From: JBCCMA01 sp045107005
GTDB taxonomy: Bacteria; Pseudomonadota; Gammaproteobacteria; Steroidobacterales; JBCCMA01
Assembly: GCA_045107005.1 (NCBI GenBank)
Contig: JBGCFP010000057.1
Coordinates: 1-51,129, forward strand
Length of the DNA: 51,129 nucleotides
Direction of reading: 5' to 3'
Shown in pieces: positions 1 through 6,923 of this stretch. The notes beneath the pieces are model-generated. The model was not told where the DNA came from. It saw only the letters and a program-made list of their open reading frames with translations, and made no database searches. Position 1 is the stretch's first letter. Each line of letters starts with the position of its first letter. Made by a program: the position numbers and the translations under genes.

Positions 1-460
1 AATCCACGAAAGTGGAGCGCTGCTCGCGCAGCTTCTGGATCATGTCGTCGATGTCACCGTCGGTGACTTTGGTGTCTTTGCGCGTCACCGGCAGCTTGTC
101 AATGTTGCCCAGCGCAATGTCCGGATAGATCTCAAACGTCGCCGTGTAGGCCAGATCCTTACCGGTTTCGAGCGGCTCCGGGTCGAACTGCGGGCCGCCA
201 GCCGGGTTCATTTCCTGTTCGCGCACAGCCTGCAAATAGGAGTTTTGCATCATTTCGCCGACCACTTCGCGACGCACGGAAGCGCCGTAGTGCTGGCGCA
301 GGACTTTGGGCGGCACCTTACCCGGGCGAAAGCCTTTGATCTTGACGTTGCGACCGACTTTTTGCAGACGCTCCGTGATCTCTTTTTCAATCGTTTCGGC
401 GGGAACCTGAATGCGCAGCTTGCGCTCCAGATTGTTCGACTCTTCAACCGTTACCTGCAT
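1..460 (-). CDS. tig: trigger factor, N-terminal part (cut by window edge)
   Basis: Ribosome-associated chaperone and peptidyl-prolyl isomerase that meets nascent chains at the exit tunnel. About 153 codons are visible, starting at ATG 460-458 with MQVTVEESNNLERKLRI. The ribosome-binding signature appears as GFRPGKVPP (family G-F-R-x-G-x-x-P) near residues 44-52. The visible part covers the ribosome-binding domain and the beginning of the PPIase domain; the C-terminal substrate domain lies beyond base 1. The start codon is only 27 nt from the 3' end of tRNA-Leu, so tig is probably cotranscribed with, or processed from, the tRNA transcript. In Pseudomonas the same position is followed by clpP-clpX-lon, which cannot be seen here. 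Identification is firm from the N-terminal sequence. Confidence 0.95.
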   Translation of the reverse strand, partial: MQVTVEESNNLERKLRIQVPAETIEKEITERLQKVGRNVKIKGFRPGKVPPKVLRQHYGASVRREVVGEMMQNSYLQAVREQEMNPAGGPQFDPEPLETGKDLAYTATFEIYPDIALGNIDKLPVTRKDTKVTDGDIDDMIQKLREQRSTFVD

Positions 461-487
461 GCTCTTATCAACCTACGTTATCCAACA

Positions 488-572
<85 letters not shown>

Positions 573-584
573 AATGACTTAAGT

Positions 585-602
585 GGCACGCCTGCGCGTG
601 CC
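585..602 (-). other. perfect hairpin just upstream of tRNA-Leu
   Basis: Seven-base perfect inverted repeat GGCACGC / GCGTGCC with a 4-nt loop, 12 nt before the 5' end of tRNA-Leu. No T-tract follows on the minus strand, so it does not look like a terminator. It may be a processing or spacer structure in the tRNA precursor. Confidence 0.4.
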
Positions 603-606
603 CCCG

Positions 607-637
607 ATTGTAATCGTTTCTCAGATTTCAAAACCAA
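607..637 (-). promoter_or_regulatory. possible internal promoter before tRNA-Leu/tig
   Basis: On the minus strand TTGGTT (637-632) and TACAAT (612-607) are separated by 19 bp, followed by a GC-rich stretch. The spacing is longer than ideal, so this is only a candidate for separate tRNA-Leu/tig transcription. Confidence 0.25.
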
Positions 638-679
638 CAACGGCCCGCCACCGGAACAGTCCGTCAAGCGAGCCGAATT

Positions 680-755
680 TGGTGGGCCGTGAAGGACTTG
701 AACCTTCAACCAATGGATTAAGAGTCCACTGCTCTGCCAATTGAGCTAACGGCCC
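680..755 (-). tRNA. tRNA-Lys (anticodon CUU)
   Basis: 76-nt tRNA with encoded CCA (682-680). Acceptor GGGCCGT (755-749) pairs with ACGGCCC (690-684). The anticodon loop CTCTTAA gives CUU, which reads AAG, unlike the UUU form dominant in E. coli. The T-arm GGTTCAAGTCC is present. Confidence 0.95.
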
Positions 756-807
756 GCAATTCAAGGCGGCGTTCGTTACGCCAGAGGCGCCGGCCTCGAT
801 CAAAAAA

Positions 808-884
808 TGGGGTGGACGATGGGACTCGAACCCACGACGACCGGAATCACAATCCGGGGCTCTACCAACTGAGCTACGCCCACC
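808..884 (-). tRNA. tRNA-His (anticodon GUG)
   Basis: 77-nt tRNA counted with the extra G-1 (base 884) that is specific to histidine tRNAs; it pairs with C73. The anticodon loop TTGTGAT gives GUG. CCA is encoded at 810-808. The sequence is very close to the E. coli hisR product in the D and T arms. Confidence 0.95.
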
Positions 885-960
885 ATTGAAATCATCGCTA
901 TACATTTTAACAGCTTGGGCGACGACGCAGTACCTGTCGCGGGCCGGTTTGCGCGAAAAA

Positions 961-1037
961 TGGCGCGCCCGGCAGGATTCGAACCTGCAACCGCCGGCTT
1001 AGAAGGCCGATGCTCTATCCAGTTGAGCTACGAGCGC
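961..1037 (-). tRNA. tRNA-Arg (anticodon UCU)
   Basis: 77-nt tRNA with CCA at 963-961. Acceptor GCGCTCG (1037-1031) pairs with CGGGCGC (971-965). The anticodon loop CTTCTAA gives UCU, decoding AGA/AGG, so it resembles argU. It lies between tRNA-Pro and tRNA-His. Confidence 0.95.
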
Positions 1038-1068
1038 CGGGAAATCGCCGCTGCAAGTCTTGCTGAAG

Positions 1069-1145
1069 TGGTCGGGGCAGAGAGATTCGAACTCCCGACC
1101 CTCTGCTCCCAAAGCAGATGCGCTACCAGACTGCGCCATACCCCG
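1069..1145 (-). tRNA. tRNA-Pro (anticodon UGG)
   Basis: 77-nt tRNA with CCA at 1071-1069. Acceptor CGGGGTA (1145-1139) pairs with TGCCCCG (1079-1073). The anticodon loop TTTGGGA gives UGG. It is the promoter-proximal member of the cluster. Confidence 0.95.
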
Positions 1146-1190
1146 ATATCTTCAGCCAAACTGCCCGCTCTCGTTAGCGCGAGCCGGCGG

Positions 1191-1219
1191 ATAATACGTC
1201 CCGCCCAAAAGGGTGTCAA
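1191..1219 (-). promoter_or_regulatory. strong sigma70 promoter of the tRNA cluster
   Basis: On the minus strand TTGACA (1219-1214, perfect -35) is followed after exactly 17 bp by TATTAT (1196-1191). The discriminator just downstream is GC-rich (CCGCCGGC), typical of stringently controlled stable-RNA promoters. Expected transcription start is near 1184, about 40 nt before tRNA-Pro. Confidence 0.8.
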
Positions 1220-1265
1220 TCCAGTTCGACCCGGATTCCGCGCCAATTTGAGCCCGCCCCGGTTG

Positions 1266-2657
1266 TCACTCGCGTTGCCAGCTCGTGCCGTTGGCACCGT
1301 CCAACAGCGCGATGCCAAGCTTCGCGAGCTGATCGCGCAACTCGTCCGCTTTGCCCCAGTCGCCTGCGGCCCGTGCCGCGGTGCGCGCAGCGACCAGTTC
1401 GTCAATGGCGGCATCGTCGGTCTCGGCCGCTTGACCGCCGGCGCTTTTCAGATAACTCTCGGGATCATCCTGCAGCAAACCCAGTCGGCCACCCAGCGTG
1501 CGCAGCTCAGAAGCCAGTTGTGCCGCCATCTCCAGATCGCCCTCTTCACGTGCACGATTGGCCAGACGCGCCAGATCAAACAGGACCGCAATCGCGCCGG
1601 GCGTATTGAAATCGTCGTCCATCGCCGCGATGAACGCGTCGCTGTGCTTGCCCGTTGCCACATCCGGCAGGTGCTCAAAGCCGGCCAGCGTCGTGTACAG
1701 ACGTTTGACGCAGGCGCGGGCCTGGTCGAGTTCGTCCTGCGAGTAGTTGATCGGTTTGCGGTACTGAGCGCCGAGCAGGAAAAAACGCATTTCCTCCGGG
1801 CGATACACTTTCAGCACGTCGCGAATGGTGAAGAAATTGCCCAGAGACTTGGACATTTTCTCATCGTCGACCTGGACAAAGCCGTTGTGCAGCCAGTGTT
1901 TGGCAAAGCCGGCATCCGATGCACCGCAGGACTGCGCAATTTCATTCTCGTGATGGGGGAATTTCAAATCCATCCCGCCACCGTGAATATCAAAAACCGG
2001 ACCCAAATGCGTTTGTGACATGGCCGAGCATTCGATGTGCCACCCGGGCCGACCTTTGCCCCACGGGCTGTCCCAACTCGGCTCGCCGGGCTTTGCGGCT
2101 TTCCACAACACAAAATCCACGGGATCGCGTTTGGCGTCATTCACCTCTACCCGTGAACCCGATCGCAGGTCTTCAACTTTTTTACCCGACAGCGCACCGT
2201 AACCTTCGAAGCCGGCCACCGCGTAATAAACGTCACCGTTGTCCTCGGCATAGGCGAGACCGCGCTCCACCAGCGTCTCGATGATTTCGATCATGGTGTC
2301 TATCGCACCTGTAGCTCGCGGTTCAACGTCCGGTCGCAATATCGACAGCGCCGCGCAGTCCTCATCCATTGCTTCAATGAACCGGGCCGTCAATGCCTCC
2401 ACGCTCTCGCCGTTTTCGTTTGCGCGCGCGATGATTTTGTCATCGATGTCCGTGATGTTGCGAACGTAAGTGACGTCAAAGCCGGACGCGCGCAGATGGC
2501 GCACGATCGTGTCGAACGCCACCAGCATCCGCGCGTGGCCAATGTGGCAGTAGTCGTACACCGTCAGGCCGCACACATAGATACCCACGTGCGGCGGTTT
2601 CAATGGCGTAAACGGCACTTTTTTGCGTTGGAGGCTGTCGTAGAAGGTCAGGGACAT
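1266..2657 (-). CDS. cysS: cysteinyl-tRNA synthetase
   Basis: Charges tRNA-Cys with cysteine in the cytoplasm. The 463-residue protein matches the family length. Class I signatures are the HIGH motif at residues 38-41 and KMSKS at 267-271. The zinc ligands expected from the E. coli enzyme are present at C29, C210, H235 and E239, in YVCGLTVYDYC, GWHIEC and HHENE. The chosen start MSLTFYDSL matches the usual N-terminus; the frame stays open further upstream, but that 36-residue extension does not resemble the family. It is transcribed toward the tRNA cluster. folD, which lies between cysS and the tRNAs in Pseudomonas, is absent here. Confidence 0.97.
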   Translation of the reverse strand: MSLTFYDSLQRKKVPFTPLKPPHVGIYVCGLTVYDYCHIGHARMLVAFDTIVRHLRASGFDVTYVRNITDIDDKIIARANENGESVEALTARFIEAMDEDCAALSILRPDVEPRATGAIDTMIEIIETLVERGLAYAEDNGDVYYAVAGFEGYGALSGKKVEDLRSGSRVEVNDAKRDPVDFVLWKAAKPGEPSWDSPWGKGRPGWHIECSAMSQTHLGPVFDIHGGGMDLKFPHHENEIAQSCGASDAGFAKHWLHNGFVQVDDEKMSKSLGNFFTIRDVLKVYRPEEMRFFLLGAQYRKPINYSQDELDQARACVKRLYTTLAGFEHLPDVATGKHSDAFIAAMDDDFNTPGAIAVLFDLARLANRAREEGDLEMAAQLASELRTLGGRLGLLQDDPESYLKSAGGQAAETDDAAIDELVAARTAARAAGDWGKADELRDQLAKLGIALLDGANGTSWQRE

Positions 2658-2793
2658 GGCATTGGCACGAAAATCACACGGCCTGCGATGGTAGCCCATG
2701 CGCTTAGCGGCGCAAAGCCTCACCGCGACGCCCGGACTTGTACTCATCTGACCGGCCTTTATCATGCAAGCAATTCACCGTATCGGAGACACC

Positions 2794-3423
2794 ATGAAAA
2801 CTCTCAAACTCGGCCTGCTGCCGACGCTGCTGCTGATTTGCCTCACCGCCAATGCGGCGGGCGAGCGCCCGCCTTTGTTTCCCAAAATCCAGTTTGAAAC
2901 CAACGCCGGCGATTTCATCGTGCAGCTCGACGGACGGCGCGCGCCGTTAACCGTTGCCAACTTCGTCAAACTGGTCAACAGCGGCCACTACAACGGCACG
3001 ATTTTTCATCGCGTCATTCCGGGCTTCATGGCACAAGGCGGCGGGTTTGACAGCGCACTGTCTGAGAAGCCAACCATGAAAACGGTGCCCAACGAATCGG
3101 GCAACGGACTGAGCAACCGTCGCGGCACCATCGCCATGGCGCGCACCGGCGATCCGCATTCGGCCACCGCACAGTTCTTCATCAATCTGGTCGACAACGG
3201 CCGTCTTGACCCGAGCCCGCAACGCTGGGGCTACACGGTTTTCGGTGAAGTGTTCGATGAAAACCCGAATGACGACGTCGATCCCATGGCGGTGCTCGAC
3301 GCCATCGCTGCCATCGAGACCGGCCCCAAAGGACGCTTTCGCAGTGACGTACCGAAAACAGAAGTGCTGATCAAGACAGTGACCGTGATGGGCAGTAAAG
3401 CCAAAGGCGCTCCGTCAAAGTGA
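2794..3423 (+). CDS. exported cyclophilin-type peptidyl-prolyl isomerase
   Basis: Catalyses cis-trans isomerisation of prolyl bonds. The 209-residue product begins with a signal peptide (MKTLKLGLLPTLLLICLTANA), so it should be periplasmic, like PpiA. The cyclophilin core follows: FHRVIPGFMAQGG, AMARTGDPHSATAQFFINL and the WGYTVFGEV segment. The start at 2794 is preceded by GGAG at a good distance; an in-frame ATG 30 nt upstream lacks this. Its stop overlaps the GTG start of lpxH (GTGA), so the two are probably translated together. In Pseudomonas the neighbour of lpxH is the cytoplasmic PpiB; here the gene carries a leader. Confidence 0.92.
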   Translation: MKTLKLGLLPTLLLICLTANAAGERPPLFPKIQFETNAGDFIVQLDGRRAPLTVANFVKLVNSGHYNGTIFHRVIPGFMAQGGGFDSALSEKPTMKTVPNESGNGLSNRRGTIAMARTGDPHSATAQFFINLVDNGRLDPSPQRWGYTVFGEVFDENPNDDVDPMAVLDAIAAIETGPKGRFRSDVPKTEVLIKTVTVMGSKAKGAPSK

Positions 3424-4160
3424 CCACCTGGTTCGTCTCTGACGTGCATCTGGATCAGACGCGTCCTGACATCGCGGCCGCGTTCGGAGATTTCCTGACC
3501 GACACCGTGGCCGGCGCTGACGCCATTTACGTGCTCGGTGATTTGTTTGAAAGCTGGATCGGCGACGACGATCCGGACCCGACCAAACACGTCGCCATGG
3601 GCCAACTGCGCGCGCTGCGTGAGGCGGGCACGCGCTGCTACTTCAGCCACGGCAATCGCGATTTTCTCGCGGGCGAGCGATTTTCGCGCGAGTCGGGCTG
3701 CGAGCTGCTGGATGAAGAACACGTCATCACGCTGGGCGACGAACGCGTTTTGTTGATGCACGGCGATTCGCTGTGCATCGACGATCATCAGTACATGGCT
3801 TTTCGTTCCCAGGTGCGTAACCCGGCGTGGCAGGCTGGTGTTATGGCGCTAAGTATCCCCGAACGGCAGGCGTTGGCAGCGCAAGCGCGCAACCAGAGTG
3901 CGACGGACATGGCGCAAAAAGCCGAGGACATCATGGATGTCAACGCCGGTGCGGTCGCCGATGCGATGGGCCGCCACAACGTCCAGACACTCATTCACGG
4001 CCACACCCATCGACCTGCTGATCATCGCATTGATATCGACGGCCTCGAGCACGTTCGTCACGTATTGGGCGACTGGTATGAGCAGGGCAGAGTGCTGCGC
4101 TACGGTGCCGGTGAACTCACGTCAGTGGTTCTGGATGTGGCGGGCCGCTGTGAAAGTTGA
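3420..4160 (+). CDS. lpxH: UDP-2,3-diacylglucosamine diphosphatase
   Basis: Hydrolyses UDP-2,3-diacylglucosamine to lipid X in lipid A synthesis, at the inner face of the cytoplasmic membrane. The 246-residue protein has the calcineurin-like metallophosphatase motifs in order: SDVHLD, GDLFESWIGDD, GNRDFL, HGDSLCIDD and GHTHRP. The GTG start at 3420 overlaps the preceding stop (GTGA) and gives the normal N-terminus MTTWFVSDVHL. The 3' end overlaps the convergent miaE gene by 44 bp. The gene implies an outer membrane with lipid A. Confidence 0.95.
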   Translation: MTTWFVSDVHLDQTRPDIAAAFGDFLTDTVAGADAIYVLGDLFESWIGDDDPDPTKHVAMGQLRALREAGTRCYFSHGNRDFLAGERFSRESGCELLDEEHVITLGDERVLLMHGDSLCIDDHQYMAFRSQVRNPAWQAGVMALSIPERQALAAQARNQSATDMAQKAEDIMDVNAGAVADAMGRHNVQTLIHGHTHRPADHRIDIDGLEHVRHVLGDWYEQGRVLRYGAGELTSVVLDVAGRCES

Positions 4161-4773
4161 AGCGCTCGTCCGGCGTACAGATCGCTGTCCATTCGATCTG
4201 CCGAAACTCGGCGACACGCGCCTCGAAGTTGCCGTCGTCCGCCTCTTCGGCCAGGTCGAGATAGTGCTCAAAATGACGCGCTTCTGACGCCAGGAGACCA
4301 CGATAAAAACGCGCCAGAGGCGCGTCCAGAAAAGGCGCCAGCGCTGCAAAACGCTCACAACTGCGCGCTTCGATAAACGCCCCGCAAATGAGCGTATCGC
4401 TCAGACGCCGTGGTTCCTGTTTGGACACGGCGGCTCTCAGCAGACCCGCATAGCGGCTGGCCTCGACATAACGATAGGACAATCCGCGTTCAGCCATCAG
4501 AGCGTTCACCTGTTCAAAGTGACGCAGTTCCTCACGCGCCAGTCGCGACATGCGGTACACCAGCGTCGGGTGCTCCGCATAGCGATGCAGCGTAGCCAAA
4601 GCGGTTGATGCCGCTTTCTTCTCGCAGTTCGCGTGATCCTGCAGCAAGGTATCGAGCTGCGTGAGCGCGTATTCAATCCAGGCTTTGGGTGTCGGTGCCG
4701 CAAGAAACGCGGCAATCGGTGCGGGCACGTCCGCAGCGAAAGACGGAACCACGGACGTTGCGGGTGCGACCAT
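4117..4773 (-). CDS. miaE: tRNA 2-methylthio-N6-isopentenyladenosine-37 hydroxylase
   Basis: Diiron, O2-dependent monooxygenase that hydroxylates the isopentenyl group of ms2i6A37 in tRNAs reading UNN codons. The 218-residue product has the family hallmarks DHANCEKKAA, MSRLAREELRHFEQV, GAFIEARSCERFA and SEARHFEHYL, which supply the carboxylate and histidine iron ligands. The ATG (4773-4771) overlaps the stop of the upstream histidine kinase gene as TGATG, so the genes are translationally coupled. miaE is therefore the last gene of the signalling block. Whether its product has any link with that block is unknown; oxygen-dependent hydroxylation would suit an oxygen- or redox-related context, but that is inference. 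Confidence 0.93.
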   Translation of the reverse strand: MVAPATSVVPSFAADVPAPIAAFLAAPTPKAWIEYALTQLDTLLQDHANCEKKAASTALATLHRYAEHPTLVYRMSRLAREELRHFEQVNALMAERGLSYRYVEASRYAGLLRAAVSKQEPRRLSDTLICGAFIEARSCERFAALAPFLDAPLARFYRGLLASEARHFEHYLDLAEEADDGNFEARVAEFRQIEWTAICTPDERFNFHSGPPHPEPLT

Positions 4774-6317
4774 CAGGTACTCTGCAAATGAAGATCGATT
4801 GCCGCGAGCAGATCGTTCGCCGCAATAGGTTTGACCAGATAGGTGTCGTACCCGGCTTTGATCGCACCGTCCCGATCGTCGACGCCGAGCGACGCGCTCA
4901 GCGCAATAATCGGGCAGTGCACGCCACGCTCGCGCATGATGCGCGCCGCTTCCATCCCCGTCATCTCCGGCATGTTCACGTCCATCAACACCAAATCGGG
5001 TTGCGACTCCAGAACCTGCTCCACGGCATCACGACCGTTCATCGCGATCGCCACGTCGTACTCGGCGCGACCGAGAATAATCTGCACCAGATCGATGATG
5101 TCCGGATCATCTTCCACCACCAGAATGCGCGCGCCGGCGCCTGATGCCGGCCCAATCGGATCGCCAGAGGGCGTTGGCCGCACCGGAACAAGAGCGACCG
5201 GCTCTGTCGGCAGCGTAACCAAAAATCGGCTGCCCTCGCCAAGCTCAGAGGCCACTTCGATCGTGCCGCCCAAGACATCCATCAGACGACGGGCGATATT
5301 CAGACCAAGCCCAACGCCGCGAACCGACTCGCTGCCCCGGCCACGCTTGAACTCATCGAAAATGGCGCGCTGTTCGTCCTTAGCGATCCCCGGTCCGGAA
5401 TCGATGACGGCCATCTGCAGTTCATCGTTTTGCCAGGTGACCTCCAGCCGCACTTCTCCCTCTTCGGTAAACTTTACGGCGTTACCGAGAAGGTTCAGCA
5501 ACACCTGACGCAGCCTCACCACGTCCGTCAATATCGCGTCGGGAACATCATTGGCGACATAAGCGCCAAAGCCAAGCACGCGCGCTGCGGCAAGCGGCGC
5601 CATAATGGCCGCCAAATCGTCGACCAGATCGCGCACCGTCACTGACGTGGGCGACAACAAGACCTCGCCATCGTCCAGGCGCGCCTGATCGAGGATGTTG
5701 TCGACCATCGACAACAGATGCCGTGCCGCGCGCCCCACCGACTGGCTGTGCGCCGCCACGTCAGTATCGACCGACGTGTGATCATCAATCAGTTCGGAAT
5801 ACCCGAGAATCGCGGTTAGCGGCGTACGAAATTCATGCGACATACCGGCGATGAAACGCGCCTTTACTTCGTTGGCCAGCGTCAGCTCACGCTCACGATC
5901 TTCGAGCTTCGCTTTAGCCGCCGACAGCTCGTCAACCAACTGCCGCTGACGGTGATTCATCAGCTTCACTTCGTTGGCGGTTTGTTGCACCCCGACCAGC
6001 GCACTGTGCTCTTGTTCCGCGGGCAAGAACAAAACGTAGAGCTCGCTCTTGCCGGGCAGGCTGTGCACATGAAAGACATTGGAACCGTTGGTCGAGACCA
6101 TCGGCAACACGACGTGCTGATGACTGTCCTGACCCACCAGAAATGGTGCGACGTCACGTATGTCCGCCCCAACCGTCAGACCGTCCAGCCCAACGTCCAA
6201 CGGCTCGCCCCACCACTGTTTGACTTGCCAGTCGTGCCCGGCGCACAACGTGAACGGTCGCATGGTGTCAGCGACCAGGGACATCAGATAGTTGGCAACG
6301 GCTTCGGGCAACATCAT
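4773..6317 (-). CDS. hybrid sensor histidine kinase with C-terminal receiver
   Basis: Soluble-looking 514-residue sensor kinase. Residues about 15-110 form a PAS-like input region, followed by a helical linker (about 110-155). A HisKA domain carries phospho-acceptor H161 in MSHEFRTPLTAILGY. The HATPase domain shows the N-box NLLGNAVKF (N279), DSGPGIA and GVGLGLNIAR. The C-terminal receiver has paired acids in VVEDD, phosphoacceptor D446 in LMDVNMPEMTG and the conserved lysine in VKPI. No membrane segment is obvious. ATG 6317 (or the adjacent ATG 6314) is preferred; GTG 6341 would add eight residues. The internal receiver needs an Hpt partner, and one is encoded six genes upstream (11501-11800). 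The TGATG overlap couples it to miaE. Confidence 0.9.
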   Translation of the reverse strand: MMLPEAVANYLMSLVADTMRPFTLCAGHDWQVKQWWGEPLDVGLDGLTVGADIRDVAPFLVGQDSHQHVVLPMVSTNGSNVFHVHSLPGKSELYVLFLPAEQEHSALVGVQQTANEVKLMNHRQRQLVDELSAAKAKLEDRERELTLANEVKARFIAGMSHEFRTPLTAILGYSELIDDHTSVDTDVAAHSQSVGRAARHLLSMVDNILDQARLDDGEVLLSPTSVTVRDLVDDLAAIMAPLAAARVLGFGAYVANDVPDAILTDVVRLRQVLLNLLGNAVKFTEEGEVRLEVTWQNDELQMAVIDSGPGIAKDEQRAIFDEFKRGRGSESVRGVGLGLNIARRLMDVLGGTIEVASELGEGSRFLVTLPTEPVALVPVRPTPSGDPIGPASGAGARILVVEDDPDIIDLVQIILGRAEYDVAIAMNGRDAVEQVLESQPDLVLMDVNMPEMTGMEAARIMRERGVHCPIIALSASLGVDDRDGAIKAGYDTYLVKPIAANDLLAAIDLHLQST

Positions 6318-6397
6318 GACGACCACCGACACGCGACACACTGCCGCTTTGACGGGACACGCTGGACGAAGTTTTTTGCTGGCATGGTCGCGACCGA

Positions 6398-6892
6398 TTA
6401 GCGCATGAGTTGTGAGAGCGCCAGGAGCGCCTCTTCTACCTTCTCGCCTGTGCGTGCGCTGGTCAGATAAACCCGATGACCGTTAGCACGCAAAGCCTTA
6501 AGGTCATCGTCGGTGAGCTGCCACTGTGCGGTCAAATCATTCTTGTTAACGAGTGTTACGCAGGGCACATCACCATAACGCTCACGCGCTTCACGCTGCA
6601 GCTCCAGGGCCACATCCATGGTCTGTCGCCGCGTGCCGTCGATCACCAGCAAATAGCCGCTCGCGCCACGCAGATAGCTGTATTCAACGGCCGTAAAACG
6701 ATCGGTGCCCGCGATATCCCAGATCACGAGCTTCATCGCGCGACCGTCCTCGAGCGCCAGCGACTTGGTATCGATTTTCACGCCGACGGTGGTCAGGTAC
6801 TTATCCGAGAACACGTTATGCACAACGCGCGCAACGGTGCTGGTCTTGCCCACCGCGAAATCTCCGATAATACAAATCTTGCGCGTGGTCAT
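6398..6892 (-). CDS. Ras/Rab-like small GTPase
   Basis: 164-residue single-domain GTPase of the bacterial Ras-like group. Motifs in order are G1 GDFAVGKTS (10-18), switch I YLTTVGVKID with the conserved Thr at 34 or 35, G3 WDIAGTDRF (58-66), G4 NKND (116-119) and G5 TSAR (144-147). The residue at the position of catalytic Gln61 of Ras is Thr63, so intrinsic hydrolysis is probably slow. There is no C-terminal cysteine for lipidation. The start MTTRKICIIG is the natural one; the upstream open frame overlaps the neighbouring gene. It lies 31 nt after the OmpA-domain gene and 80 nt before the hybrid kinase. MglA-type and Rup-type GTPases are the nearest named relatives I can suggest; exact subfamily uncertain. 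Confidence 0.88.
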   Translation of the reverse strand: MTTRKICIIGDFAVGKTSTVARVVHNVFSDKYLTTVGVKIDTKSLALEDGRAMKLVIWDIAGTDRFTAVEYSYLRGASGYLLVIDGTRRQTMDVALELQREARERYGDVPCVTLVNKNDLTAQWQLTDDDLKALRANGHRVYLTSARTGEKVEEALLALSQLMR

Positions 6893-6923
6893 AAGTCTGG
6901 ATTTCCCGGGTATTTCAGGGGAT

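Noticed and set aside
915..2018. 367-codon plus-strand open frame crossing tRNA-Arg, tRNA-Pro and the end of cysS
   Set aside because: Overlaps two tRNA genes and is antisense to cysS; not a gene.
6386..6395. GGTCGCGACC palindrome after the GTPase stop as a terminator
   Set aside because: Ten-base palindrome without loop or T-run; too short to call.
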